DNA of 64,000 nt from Diphasiastrum complanatum (GCA_029204225.1 CM055092.1:18643222-18707221), one strand, 5' to 3'. Positions 21,700 to 33,344 are shown, counted from the stretch's first letter. Numbers and translations are program-made. Notes: a model not told the origin generated them from the sequence alone.

Positions 21700-22107
21700 A
21701 AATTCTTTTACTTTGAGGAGCGACTTGAATCGCATACCACCATCTGGGATTTGAAAATCGAGGTGAAAGACCCCCTGCAATTGATCGATGTTACCATAAA
21801 CGTTAACTCATATGGCAAAATAACCACTCTCATCTTTCCTGACAGTTGCATTGGGACCATTGCAAATAACTTTGAACTATTTGACATCAAATATGAAAAA
21901 GCTGAATTGCCTGAATCCAACTTCAAGGATGTCATTGATTGTCCCACAATAATCAAGTTGAGAAGAGATTAAATTGGTGTCCGTCGTGCTTGCTGGACTC
22001 TCTAGGGTAAAATTTGCCATGACTCCACAATCATACATGTTTCTATTTTTGTTAATGCACTCCGAGCGCTTTTCAGCTCTGACATTAACATGGGCCTTGC
22101 CCTTCAT
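21700..22107 (-). pseudogene. CACTA DUF4216-like domain
   Basis: The 76-residue minus-strand frame starting at 22107 includes NMYDCGVMANFTLESPAS and LDYCGTINDILEVGF. These match the typical DUF4216 opening, in which an NxGV stretch is followed by a YYGxIxDIxEL motif. After a stop near 21877, downstream pieces continue in the same frame (GNIDQLQGVFHLDFQIP). The domain is of unknown biochemical role but is a reliable marker of plant CACTA elements. Confidence 0.7.
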
Positions 22108-22250
22108 GCTTATGCAACCTGAGATGCGCCGAAGTCGCGTTTCACCACGAAACTATTGTCCATGCATCCACAATGCATTGTATTTTTTGTACTGAATGAA
22201 AGAAACTAAATGTGTTTGGGATACAACAAACATATACAAAATTGCACGTA

Positions 22251-22790
22251 TTAATAAACATGTGAAGGTTGATCATTATAGCTTACATGCAAATCACACC
22301 CCCTTGCATATTTCCGCTCTCTCTCTATTACTTCCTGGTTGTTTGCCGAGGCTTCTCTAATTGCATGACGCAGCCAATCAAGCGTCATGTCCTTGGATAG
22401 AAGGGCGAGGTCAGATGGGTATGGTTGTCTTCTATGCCCTTTCCTAAAAGTGGCTCGAGCAGTTTGTCTATGAGCCTTGGCCTCTTCGTATAGCAAAATT
22501 CACTTTTGTATTTCCTCGTTACTAAGAATGCAAAACCTATTTACCTTCTCCCTGGAGGACTCTCTCATTCTCTTGATCGCTCCTTTTCCTTGAGGAACCT
22601 CCCCAACAACACGCTCATCATCCTTCTTATCCCAAAGATGAGGAATAAAAGGATTGGTATGAGCAAGGAACTCCGTGATGTAAACCATGGAATCTTGCAC
22701 TAGCCATCCTTCCGCCATGCTATCCTCAAGCCTTGCTCTTTGTCTTATGAAGCCCTTCAATATTTTCATGAATTGTTTCAAGAAAAACAT
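22251..22790 (-). pseudogene. CACTA transposase-associated region after DUF4218
   Basis: Two adjacent minus-strand frames (22790-22500 and 22496-22251) encode LEDSMAEGWLVQDSMVYITEFL, resembling the GSIAEGY segment that closes DUF4218, and later basic helical sequence (WLRHAIREASANNQEV). A stop and frameshift near 22498 part them. The region links DUF4218 to DUF4216, as in intact CACTA proteins. Confidence 0.6.
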
Positions 22791-22855
22791 CCAACAGCTA
22801 TGGACAGTGATTGAATGAAAAGAAATGAATCAATATTAGTGAGGGAACATGGGAA

Positions 22856-23153
22856 TTACAAGAATAGCAATAGTCTAGGATGGACTAAGAATAGGAAATT
22901 GATGCAAGTAGATGATATACCTGCAATGGCCACCTCAACTACCAAATGCACAATGAGATGCATTTGAATGGTGAGAATGGATGTGGGAAAGTGCTTTTCG
23001 ATCAAACACGCTGTCTTGATGGAGCTTTGTCTTGCGGTATCTCTTTGAATGAAATGTATCTTCATAAGAAAGAGAAACAACAATGACATATGTGTTAGTA
23101 AGATCATCAACTTGAATCACCCCAAGAAAAAATGATGTGAATCGCAGGCACAT
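22856..23153 (-). pseudogene. CACTA DUF4218-like domain
   Basis: A minus-strand frame at 23110-22856 contains ACLIEKHFPTSILTIQMHLIVHLVVEVAIAG. It matches the DUF4218 signature in which a short segment ending FPPSFFDIM is followed by HLxxHLxxExxxxG. The overlapping frame at 23153-22935 is a shadow. The following WMYPFER segment has been lost, and sequence between 23160 and 23820 is too broken to read. Confidence 0.65.
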
Positions 23154-23828
23154 TTACCGTACCTCACCAAACTACTGATTTTGTAGATTGCATTCCTTAA
23201 CTTCTCTGTCAAGAACCCTCTCAACACCAAGGGAAGCACAAACTGCATGCACAAAAAATGATTTGGTCATGATCATTGAGATACATATATGCGCAATGAG
23301 ATCATCATTAAATCACAAGACATGCTATATAATGTAATTGACAATGTTGAGGTGAAAAAAAAGTCAAAAAACATGCCATGCCAACTTGTAAAATATTATG
23401 CTAGTCATGAGACTTTAGTCCACTTAACTTGTTGTCCATTGTAAAGGTACCCTTTAGGCATTTGTCGGAGTTCAAAAAGAGGCTATTGCTCTCTCTTTAC
23501 AATCGTCTCTTCTCTCCTCGATAAGATCATGGGACCTTTGGTATGACAATCGAAGTCCCCACCGTTTGTGGCCATAAATCGGCCATCTTTCCCACTTCTT
23601 TAAGGTCATCTCGTGCGTCTTTTTTATCTTTCAACCCGGTCACTTGAATATGTGCATCGGGTCCAAAAGATGGTTTATCACCAATTCTCTCCAATATGGG
23701 AGTTTATGAAATATTGATAACCTCTTCATGCTGGGAGGGAGTCGCCGTAGATCTTGATTGGATCTCCAAATCCGAATCCAATCACTTGACTACAATATTA
23801 ACAAACAAGCACACACATTTAATGCAGA

Positions 23829-25268
23829 TTATATATCGTTAGAAGAAACATAAAGAGAGTAATCATAAAATAAATAAATGACATGTACCATTAATTGGCC
23901 CAAATATGTATTGTACCTACATGGAATGAAGACATTGGCCAACAAGCCCATCATGCATAGGGTGATCGGGTGGAAGGTATCGAGTTTGGGCCTCATAAAC
24001 CATGTTTCGCAGATGTTGTGAGTGACGTGCTTGCAAATACTCGCCACAAATGGGACACACATTGTAACCGCTAGTTTGGAGCCCTACATTGAGACATAAA
24101 AACCAACTTAATTATGAGTCCAATGTTCAAATTGAAAAAAAAATTGTGAATGCACATAAAATTTAATATAATACCATGAATCATACCAATAGCAAGGATA
24201 TCTCACCTGAAGATTTTCCATAGTCAGGAATCGTGCATCGTCCACATCAAGATCCCCTTTACCACAAAATCTCTTTGTCTCAGTAGTCTTGATATATCGC
24301 TCACTTGAAATCCTTGCCATAGAATTTTTAGCTCATATATCAAGGGAGCCATATACACGTCCATATTTTTTGCCTTGTACTTTTCGGGGATTAGAAGGGG
24401 AAGCATTAGGTGCTCCTTCTTTATACTTAACCAAGGGGGGATGTTGTAGTTTACAAGGACAATCAGCCAAGTGGACCATGATGTGGAGCGGAATCTGAAT
24501 GGATTCACACCATCCATGGCTAATCCCAAATGCAAATGGCGAGGCTCATCCCTAAATTCATGCCAGGTAGCATCCACGTGCTTCCATGCTGGAGAATCAA
24601 CAAAGATCCTCATAGTATCGTCGGATGAACGATTGCTCGAATGCCATATCATTAGCTTCGGAATGGAATTACACCTAATTATGTGGCATATCCTGGGTAT
24701 GATGGGAAAATGTCTTACCACCTTGGCGGGTATGGTTGCTCCTTGTAAATCTTGCCTGTAGCAATGTTCCCCACAGTGTGGACATGTGCTTGCCTCCTCA
24801 AGCTCATCTCGATATAAGATGCAATCGTTGGGACATGCATGGATGCTCATGGATGCTCTTGTAATCCATGCCGACTGTGGATAGCATTTTCTTGGCTTTT
24901 TGTTGAGACGCCGCCATGGTGTTTTTTGGGGGCAACATTTTCTTGAGTAAATCGTGACAAAATATAAATTTATGTAATTAGTTATGTATAGTTTCTCACA
25001 ACACATGATTTAAAAACAAAACAAGATTAGAGCAATTTGTCTATAACACACATCATGAAGCAAGCAAGCTTACCCAAACAACTGTGAGACTCGCATCCGA
25101 CCACCCATACTTAGTTTTCAAGTTTAAAAGAAGCAAACAAGCTCGCAACTTTGACATTTGTGCACCCTCGTACAAAGGAGTGGATGCCAAGCCATGCATC
25201 ATCTCTTCTTCCCTTGTCAATGTGGCCTCGGGTGGGTTTGTGAAGAATGCATCCATCATGTCATCCAT
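23829..25268 (-). pseudogene. CACTA transposase, TNP2 family
   Basis: This is the catalytic transposase of a CACTA element, read on the minus strand from 25268. First comes STPLYEGAQMSKLRACLLLLNLKTKYGWSD, then after a gap (intron or decay at 24960-25050) a 260-residue frame at 25006-24224. Marker motifs are SIHACPNDCILYR, STCPHCGEHCYR, LAMDGVNPF, LVNYNIPPWLSIKKEHLML and DVYMAPLIYELK. A stop in the codons after WTMHD reflects a one-base change; the next exon (24083 onward) has GYNVCPICGEYLQ and HLRNMVYEAQTRYLPPDHP. The order and motifs leave little doubt about the family. Frameshifts and stops make it inactive. Confidence 0.85.
24084..24206 (-). other. intron in CACTA transposase
   Basis: Minus-strand CTTCAG|GTGAGATATC (donor) and CAATGTAG|GGCTCC (acceptor) bound a 123-base intron. 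Splicing joins the WTMHD exon to the exon with CPICGEYL in the frame expected for TNP2, once a one-base frameshift just upstream is allowed for. Confidence 0.65.
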
Positions 25269-25450
25269 GTCCCCCTTGTATCATGTGATGTGAAGTCTCC
25301 TCGGGACATCTTCATGCAAGTCCACGGGTGGTGTATCCGAGGAAAGTGGTGGCTCTCATGCGCTTGCACGTCTGAATCTTGCAGATTGCATGACAACATT
25401 TGGTTGAATTCTTTGATAGTCATGTACCCCATACTTTGACAGTGTGGGGT

Positions 25451-26039
25451 ATGTCATGGAGTGTCACAAAGAATCCAATATCCATAGTAATATTTTTAGC
25501 GACAACAAAATTCACAAAGCATATTTGACCATAAATTCCATTCTAGAATCATACCATTTGATAATGTCATTATTGCAAAACACTTTAAGGTACTCTACTT
25601 GAAAGTTCTCTTAAGGTATTTAATTATTATCAATGCTTGAATGAAGCCTACAAAAATATTGAAATTCATCATTAGTATTTACAAAAGATGACATATATCA
25701 TATAGATCGTTGAAAAAATAGTTGATAGTAATGATCTTACTCCTCAGTCTTGGTAAGTATGAGCTTTCACTCAATTACAATTATTGAATCATTTCTCTTC
25801 AAATCAAAGGGTGGGTATGCTTCCTCATTAAGCCTCATTGTTGGTGGCATCTCATAGTTCATCTACGTGGAGTCATCATTCATCCTCTCTCTTCATTTTT
25901 CTTGTGTACTATCAACTTCATAGACTCTTTTTTTTGTTTTCAAACAAAGTCTACCTACCCACCCCTCCACCCTTGACCCATTGAAGCTTCAACTTATTCT
26001 TTCCTATGCTACAATTTATTAGAAAAAATTGGTTATTAT
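25451..26039. other. no gene recognised
   Basis: AT-rich sequence between the CACTA transposase and copia I. It should contain the missing CACTA terminus, but no CACTA-type end is visible. Confidence 0.5.
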
Positions 26040-26910
26040 GTGTAGCAGCATAATCTCAACATTGCTCCTTCGACAATCTGAGACCTGATTCCATTGGAGA
26101 GAGAGCTAACTTGCAATTAACCAGATTATATCTTACTAACATATTGCAGATGTACCTCTACTGAGTAATGTAACTCAATTTTCTATTTCTGTCCCTTTGG
26201 ATTTGAATACCAATCTAGAAATGAGCTTCACCCAGATTGGTCATGTCAAATTCAGAAGATAGCATTGTCTTAGCTTCTTTTATCAGATCGATACTATTGT
26301 CGAAAAGCAATGTGTCATCTACGTATACAATGATAATGATAAAAGAGTTTTGTATTGTTTTGAGGTAAACATTTGAATATGAAGAGCTTGGTGTGTAGCC
26401 ATGATCAATAAGAAAAGTATTGATCCTTTGAAACCATGCTTGAGCAGATTGCTTCAAGCCATAAAGTGCTTTATGATGTTTACATACATGATTGTGTTTA
26501 CCTTCGATAAAATAACCTTCTGGTTGCACCATGTAAATGTCTTCTTCAATAACTCCAATGAGATATGCTACCTGTACATCCATTTGATGTATTTACAAAT
26601 CTGTTGTAGTGACAAAAGATAGCAAAAGTCGAATAGAAGAATGCTTGACTACCGGACTGAAACTCTCAGTGTAATCGACATTGTATATTTGAGAAAATCC
26701 TCTGGCAACAAGTCGGGCTTTTCTTTTGTCAATGCTTCCATTTGCTTTGTAATTGATTTTGAAAATCCATTCGCAATCAACTACATTTTTGCTGGCAGGT
26801 AATTTGACAATCGTCCATGTCTGGTTCTTGATAAGAGATGAATACTCTTTATCCATAGCAACATTTTGGAGATCGGAATTGGGCTGACTGAGTGCCTCTT
26901 CGATAGTCAT
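26040..26910 (-). pseudogene. copia I reverse transcriptase
   Basis: From 26910 leftward the frame encodes the fingers and palm of a copia polymerase: [24 protein letters not shown], then [24 protein letters not shown], and a stop near 26593. Then come MDVQVAYLIG, YGLKQSAQAWFQR and the catalytic box IIVYVDDTLLFD near 26310. The frame stops near 26215 after GEAHF, but the C-terminal motif [11 protein letters not shown] is still visible near 26100. The YVDD catalytic residues are intact. RNase H is missing. Confidence 0.85.
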
Positions 26911-27520
26911 CGGCTCCTGAAGACGGTAGGCTGCGGACTCGTTGATATACTTGATAGGCGGTCTGCTAACTCTTGTTTGGGTGATAGAGGAAGTTGATCA
27001 TTTTCATCATGTTGTAGTTGTTGAACTGCAACATCATCATCTTCGGATTTGCCATTGATATGTTGTTTGTCGAAAGTAGACGAGCTTCGACCTTCGATAG
27101 GAATTGTCGACTGGGCAACTTCGAAGTTCAATATGTTGGACAAGTCGGACAAGTCGGCTACATGGGCTTTGTCTTTTCCCTTGAGGTCAATAAACTGATC
27201 TTCGATGAAGATGACATCCCGGCTAGGGAATATCTTTGACTCGATAGGATCAAACAACTTGCAAGCTTGGTCCGAAGTAGTGAGCCGATGAAAATACATT
27301 TGATACCCTGGAAGTTGAGCTTCTTCCCGAGATCATGAGGAATCTGTGCATAAGCTTTACATCCAAAAACTCGTAAGTTTGATAAAGAAGATTTGGTAAC
27401 TGTCCAAACTTCGTATGGCGTTTTGGCTGAGAGACCTTTAGTAGGACATCTCTTCTAGATATAGGTTCCTGTTGAAATAGCTTCAACCCATAAGGACTTC
27501 GGAATTGTCGCATGCACAAG
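26911..27520 (-). pseudogene. copia I integrase C-terminus and linker
   Basis: The minus strand carries the integrase tail (PSRDVIFIEDQF, corresponding to the SRDVxFxE motif of copia integrases) and an acidic linker rich in Ser, Asp and Gln. A frameshift near 27290 joins it to the upstream frame (27519-27250), and the two together span the region between the integrase core and the polymerase. Confidence 0.65.
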
Positions 27521-27539
27521 CATACACTTTTCCAATTCG

Positions 27540-28038
27540 ACTAAGGTACTATTCTTTTTCCAAGCAAGACCATTTGACTGAGGTGAATAGGAGGTAATGT
27601 ATTGTTGCTCAATGTCGTTATTAAGGTGGTACTCCTTAAATTCAGTGGAGATGTATTCTCCCCCGTTGTCAAACCTCAGTGCTTTGATTATTATGTCAGT
27701 TTGATTTTTCGCATGCTCTTTGAATTGTCAAAATTTGTTGAAAGCCTCCGATTTTTACAAATGAAGTAAACAATTGTTCTTCTGAAAAATTCGTCAATAA
27801 AAGTAATCAAATACTTTAAATCTAGCAATGATGGAGTTTGCATAGGTCCACATATATCTAAATGAACAACATCTAACAGATCTTTTGTTGCATGCCTATG
27901 ACTTGATCTAAAGGGAATCCTAGTCGGCTTTCCAAGGATGCAGCTATGATAAACAGGGGGGTCAACTTTGTCAATTGGACCATTGAGTAAATTGAGTTTG
28001 TCGTTATCGACTGTTCCATAAGAAATGCAAAAGTCCAT
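27540..28038 (-). pseudogene. copia I integrase core
   Basis: The frame at 28038-27691 holds the pre-integrase tail YHSCILGKPTRIPFRSS, the core DLLDVVHLDICGPMQTPS with the first catalytic Asp, and FIDEFFRRTIVYF. It is nearly the same protein as copia A at 8780-8990. The second Asp motif follows near 27660 in another frame. The element is minus-strand and broken by a frameshift near 27695. Confidence 0.75.
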
Positions 28039-28335
28039 AGTAGCTCGAAGAACTTTTTGTCAGTTTGATATTCTGCATGCTCTTTGAGTTGTCGAAACTT
28101 GTTGAAAGCCTCTTAGTTATGCTTCATGAAGTAAACAACTATTCTTCTAAAAAATTTGTCAATAAAAGTAATGAAATACTTTGCATCTAGCAATGATGGA
28201 GTTTGCATAGGTCCACATATATATGAATGAACAACAACTAACAGACTGCCTATGACTTGATCTAAATGGAATCCTAGTCTGCTTTCCAAGGATGCAGCTA
28301 TGACAAATAGGGAGGTCGACTTTGTCGGTTGACCA
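27694..28335 (-). repeat. direct duplication within copia I integrase
   Basis: About 290 bases (27694-27985) recur at 28060-28335, offset by roughly 360. The copies are about 85-90 per cent identical by eye, and the second has a deletion that removes HATKDLL. Both read in the same direction, so this is a direct duplication that has had time to diverge, or two different family members joined. Confidence 0.65.
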
Positions 28336-28360
28336 CTGAGTAAATTGTATGCTCAACAAA

Positions 28361-28949
28361 CTAGAAATAACATAAAATCAGGTAGGAGGGTGCACTTTTC
28401 CAAGATGGTATTATCAAAAATTCAACTCGAACCCAATAAGCATCCAATCCGAGGATTCCATTTAGATCAACTTATTATGGACAAGGAGTCATGAAATGGT
28501 TGTGTATCTCCCAAGGTTCATCATGCGAGCTTATCAACCGTGAGCTCCCTCTCTCATCTCTCCTCTCCCAACCACCATAGCTAGGGTATTTTCATGGCTT
28601 ATCAAATGGATTTCTATGATCTATTTGGCCTACAGCTGTCCCACCAAAATGCACGCCTGCAGATTATTACAACTCTAGAAAAGAGTTTTTACAACTAAAG
28701 ATCCTTCATTTATAACTGTAAACCCTAGATCATGAAAAAAAAAGATTTTTGGAGCTTTACTCAGGCTTTCCCTAAGCTTGTTCTTGCAGCTACCTACCCC
28801 ACTGAGGTCACCCTACCTTTGGCTTCTCGAAGCAATTTATGACTCAAAAATTGGTGTGGTATTGACTCCAAACAGGCTTTTTCAAGATCCAATCCATGTC
28901 CCCGATCTTTGGCTATAATAAGGAGCAAACCAACAATCTTGCCAATGTA
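28361..28949. other. leader-like retroelement sequence, no gene
   Basis: There is no coding frame. The stretch near 28730-28880 is weakly similar to 6990-7160, so it is probably part of the same kind of retroelement leader. Confidence 0.35.
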
Positions 28950-29511
28950 GAAAAATCAGCATCTACATACAAAATGAGATGCAAACTCCAAGAGATAGTG
29001 ACCAAACATGAAACAAAACATAAAATATAGTTGCTTTCCGTGCAATAATAGTACCCTACTAAATTTCACATGTGTAGAACCCAAAATAACAATAAATGAT
29101 CATTCTACACATAGAATTGCAAGATAACATCATGAGAGTGCACCAATGAGTAGTAGAACCCAAAGAGAACCATGTATAATGATGAAACGAGAGAGAGAAG
29201 AGAGAAGATGTGTCTCTCCACGAGTTACATCCTTTTATAACAGGTCCAAACCCTATTTGACCACTTGGCTTTCCCTCTAAAATGTAAACCTTGTTATTTT
29301 TGGGTCTAGATTCAATGTACCCAAAGTTCAAATTTGAATCTTTCTCAAACTGGACTACCAACTTTCCCACACTGTTAAAAAATATTTATTGAATGTATTT
29401 TAAACTAATATAACTTCAAAAAGTTTATCTCTAAGTCTAAATTGAGTTTTGGCCTCATATTGACAATTTACCAAAATATGACTAAACTAGACTAAACTTG
29501 TTGAAATCTCT
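28950..29511 (-). repeat. copia H 3' LTR
   Basis: On the minus strand the LTR starts TGTGAGAGATTTCAACAAG directly after a purine tract. It has a TATA box TTATAAAAGG (plus-strand 29231-29240), followed by a pyrimidine-rich leader. The left end is a guess near a TTCTACA run, because no partner LTR is in view. Confidence 0.6.
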
Positions 29512-29523
29512 CACACTCCCTCT
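29512..29523 (-). promoter_or_regulatory. copia H polypurine tract
   Basis: The minus strand reads GAAGAGGGAG immediately before TGTGAGAG. This is the expected priming site for plus-strand synthesis and fixes both the strand and the LTR start. Confidence 0.7.
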
Positions 29524-29529
29524 TCAACT

Positions 29530-30990
29530 AGTTTTGGCATAGTTTTAATCATACTACTTTCATCCAACTTTAGAATGATCTAGTATAGATCTCCTTTCTA
29601 AGGTTCTAAAGTATCTTTCATATTTGATATAGAGAATAGTCTCCAAATTGGATGCTTCACTATTTCTTACATCAATTTTACACATCAAGATATAACTAGA
29701 ACATGACGAACCAAATAGAATGTGAATGAAATGATTCCTCCATGTTTCAAACTTTGAACTCTCTGGAAAATTATAGCAACCAAACCATAAATGTGAATGA
29801 TTACCATTTGCTTGTGTGTCTCCTCCAACTTTGTCCTTTCTTGATATGTATCCACCATAAAACTCCATGAATGAGCCTCCATCTCCATCTTGCCACCGTG
29901 AAACCATCAAACCTTGGAAATCCCATGAGTAGGTGAGTACATCAATGATGCAAATCCAGCACCACATGACTCCATAGACCAAATAGGTTACACTAGTCCA
30001 TCTTCAAGATCTACTTGACACAAGAAAGTGACCATGAATTCACCAAAAATTGACAATCTCCAAACATTGGCATCAAGTAGCTCAACACTTGAGAACGTGA
30101 TCATGAATGAGTGATATAATGAGCCTCCAATAGCTTCATTTCTATCACCAAGACCAGCCAATAATGCCAGTACAACAATAAGATATTGCAAGACAATGTA
30201 GCTAGTTTGTCCATATCTTGACAATTTGCACACATTCACATGAAATAGCTCAAACATGAGATAGAACAAGTAAAGTAAACTTGAAAAACACTTCCTTGTT
30301 ACTCCTTTGACCTTAATTGAGTTTAAAGACTCCTGCAAAAATAGATCCATAACATCTTTTCCAAATAACTTTCCTTTGATGCTCTTGACTAGCTCCAAAT
30401 TGCCACCTTTCCTTTTGTGTTGTTGAAGCCCTTTGAGACCAACCTCTTGATCTTTCTCTTGACCATCAAAGTCATTGAAAAAACTTTGTTTTCCAGATCC
30501 ATCACTTTATTTTACAGCATGAGAACCATGAGAATCAATATCCACTTGCATAGCATCATCTACACAAGAAGATTCTCCAAAACACGTGAGTAAAGTAAAG
30601 TGGGTCGCTTCCACTTGCTTACCTTTCTCTTGATCATCAAATATATGAATACCTTTAGACCTGAACCTTTGGAAATACTCCCTCTTAAACATATGATCTA
30701 GATCCAACAAGATCTCATCAATGCTTTATCTCAAAATTTTCACAAAGCTTAGTGAAAACAATGCCATTGGTGGCACCATCATAGATCAAAACATAGATTC
30801 CAAACTTTTCATCCAACATGAGTAGAGTAGGTTAAGATGAGTATCAAATCTTATAAATCCAGCCCTATTGAGTCCTTAACAAACCTCAATAAACTCACCA
30901 ATGAGATCTTGCTTGCCTTGAAGAATTTACCTCTCGATTTGCTCCATGTAGTCTTCTCCAACCAACCTTTTGCCATCTCGATCATGAGTG
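29530..30990 (-). other. copia H interior without pol
   Basis: This lies where integrase, reverse transcriptase and RNase H would be. Minus-strand frames of 140 and 136 residues are open (29982-29560 and 30398-29988) but show no copia motif. They are rich in Trp, Tyr and Phe and look like chance frames in replaced DNA. Confidence 0.4.
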
Positions 30991-30991
30991 A

Positions 30992-32156
30992 TCAATTCAT
31001 GATCATAGAATCCTTCGAGTTGATGAAGAGATGTGTGATCCATGCCTTGGATCTTCCCAAGAGCCAATCTTCCATTGCTCTTTCCTTCATAAGACTCCCT
31101 CTTAATAATTGCATCATAAGAAGTAGAAACCTCAAAGACATTACTTCAACCACACACTCACCACCATTGGCCATGTGAATTGCTTTCTTGGATCCATCAT
31201 AAGTGACCAAAGAAGTAACCAACTCCTTGTGACTAGTCATGTGTGAACTAGCTCCACTATCAATCCACCATGAATCTTTGTCACCTTCACTTGATATTGG
31301 ACTTGAAGAACACATAAAAAGAGAATCACCACCACCTAGATCCTCATCATTAGTAGTAAAGTTGATTTGCTTGCTACCTTCATCTCTTTGCTTCTTCAAA
31401 CATTCATTTGCAAAATGCCCTTTGATTCCACAATAAAAGCATTTCAACTTAGACTTATTTTTCTTTTTGCCAAAAGAGGAAGTCTCACCTTGATCTTGCC
31501 CTTTAGAACACTTGCCTTTGCCTTTTCCCTTGAACTTGCATTTGATGAACATATCCTCCTCTTCATATTGAGATGTCGATGTAGACCCACCTCCTCTTGA
31601 TTGAAGCCTATACTCCTCATTCACCAAGATCTCTTGTAAATCCACAATATTTGGCAAATTCTTTTGAATAGTAAAACTTTCAACAAGATTAGCATGATCA
31701 TCCAACAAGCCATTAAGTATACCTTGAACAAGTTCTATCTCCTTAATGCCTTCATCAATACATGCTAACTCATCATGGAATGCTTTAACCCTCAAAACAA
31801 AAGCATGAGTACTCTCTTCATTCTTTTGCAAACTTTGAAAGATTTGTCTCCTAAGAGTTAGCACTCTTGATGTAGACTTGGATTCATAAAGCTTCTTCAA
31901 AGCTTCCCAAGCCTCCAAAGATGATGTGCACTTACCAATCTCCTTGAGAAATTCATTAACAACATTCATCTTAATCATGTGTAGAGCTTTCTTTGCTCTC
32001 TTGTCTTACCTCACTTGATCTTGAGGTGCTTGAGGCCTCTCCTCCACACCTGCAACAATCTCCATCAACTCATTCATCTTCAATAAGGACTCCATCCTCA
32101 CCTTCCAAGGTAAGCCTATCATTGCTCTCCAACATAAAGCCTCCACTTGTAGCCAT
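30992..32156 (-). pseudogene. copia H gag with protease start
   Basis: Gag forms the virus-like particle that packages the element RNA. The ATG at 32156 starts a gag N-terminus, with a frameshift near 32110 and a TAG near 32007. From 31978 a 328-residue frame is open. It contains the UBN2-type capsid region (SLEAWEALKKLYESKS, then LTLRRQIFQSLQ), the zinc knuckle CFYCGIKGHFANEC (perfect CX2CX4HX4C) at about residues 181-194, and the protease motif WWIDSGASSHMTSH with catalytic Asp. After about residue 285 the protease stops resembling copia and the rest of pol is absent. Confidence 0.85.
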
Positions 32157-33344
32157 GTTGAAGTGACCTGATCTTCTTCTTTCAACCTATTCCAATGCAC
32201 AAAGCACTCTTTTGAATGTCAACAAATGAACTTGAGAAGAAATCACAAAAATATGGAACCTCTCAAATCTCTTCTAGCACTTCTAACTAGGAAATCAACA
32301 CATAGAATAGTGAAATCTTGATCAACCTATGATCTATCCTCAATCGTTTTCTAGTCTTAAAAACGTTGAAGTGTCATAACTTTCTTATTATTGCTAGGAT
32401 TGAGATGGTCCGAAAAGAAAAAGTGCTCCATTTTCTATGTAGAATGCATTGGTATAATCAAAGTTAGTTTTTATCTAATATAAAATGAGTATATATAAAG
32501 CCTATATATCTGATAGCATGCCATGTGCCATGAAATTTTAGAAATCATTTGTAAATAAAACTCACAATGAATTTACTCACAGATTGTCAAAACCCCAACT
32601 ATTGCAGCTAAAACATAGCTTGCTATGTACCATTGGTGTTAGCTCGGAAGACAGTATTGTACAAACCAGCAAAGTAGATAAGATGTCATTGCTAACAAAA
32701 AACCTGATTGTTGGCACCGTCAAACGTATAGGTTCATGATTGCAAGGTAGCATAATATAAGAATTTGTTCAAATACTACAAAAAGTAGATCAACTTACTA
32801 CAAGATATAATTGAACACTCAACTCTTAGCACCGAGGTAGATGTATGTGCCGGAAGTTTATAGTAGGTATCACGATTCAAATTGCATATGTGTGCAACTC
32901 CACAACAACTGTTACATTTTCAAGTATATAATCTATGTTGCATTAAAACTTCTATAGTTACTGATCAATGTATAGATCATGAAGTCGGTAACAAGTCTTA
33001 ATAGTCACAACATGCCTAACAGATATGCAGTGCAGCTTCAATTGTGCAATAGTCGGAAGTAAACTTTTGTAGATGCTTCCAACAAATGTGAGGTAAATGG
33101 AAATATATACATTAAGAGCTTTGTAACCCACGCTAGAGCAAAGATGAAGATCCTAAATGCTTCGGAGGTGAAACCACTACCTTGAATCAAAGTCTCATAT
33201 TCAAGATGTCACAAGTACATTTATTAGATAACTCTTCTCTCTTCTCATTTCGACAAAGCCCTCCATCCTCCAAAAATACATCCTCCATCCATAGTGCTCA
33301 CACAAATTGGATCATTGGTTTTTAGTATGTACTGCCTTTACGTG
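32157..33344. other. no gene recognised
   Basis: This should include the copia H leader and 5' LTR, but I find no primer-binding site and no match to the 3' LTR. No reading frame stands out. Confidence 0.5.

Larger units (their letters stand above)
18637..21722. repeat. right arm of large inverted repeat
   Basis: This is the reverse-complement partner of 1406-5345 with a single copy of the 824-bp unit. It is continuous with a longer CACTA element on its right, whereas the left arm is truncated at the matching point. This arm is therefore probably closer to the original arrangement. Confidence 0.85.
20692..25450 (-). mobile_element. CACTA (En/Spm) DNA transposon, decayed
   Basis: The plus-strand left edge is CACTACAAGAGGATGGGCGA, a classic CACTA terminal repeat. 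Subterminal direct repeats follow. The gene region, read right to left, holds a TNP2 transposase (25268-23829), a DUF4218-like domain (23153-22500) and a DUF4216-like domain (22107-21700), the usual order for plant CACTA elements. I could not find the partner terminal repeat (TCTTGTAGTG on the plus strand) between 25270 and 26150, so the far end is truncated or too mutated to see. The right boundary given is approximate. Confidence 0.8.
26040..28360 (-). mobile_element. copia I fragment, minus strand
   Basis: This copia fragment is of the same family as A. From right to left it holds integrase, linker and the first part of reverse transcriptase, and it ends at [11 protein letters not shown] near 26100. 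No LTR, gag or RNase H is present. The integrase start is duplicated at 28060-28335. It is truncated on both sides. Confidence 0.75.
28950..32156 (-). mobile_element. copia H, minus strand, gag-bearing non-autonomous element
   Basis: A 3' LTR (about 28950-29511), a polypurine tract and a gag-protease start (30992-32156) are arranged right to left. Between them, 29530-30990 has no integrase, polymerase or RNase H. No 5' LTR or primer-binding site could be found right of 32156. The zinc knuckle is intact, and gag is the best-preserved gag in the window. Confidence 0.65.

Noticed and set aside
21652-21972. Plus-strand 106-residue frame
   Set aside because: Antisense to the DUF4216-like and acidic regions of the CACTA gene.
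20692-26150. Attempt to place the second CACTA terminal repeat
   Set aside because: No TCTTGTAGTG-like sequence with the following GC-rich bases was found right of the transposase, so no boundary is claimed.
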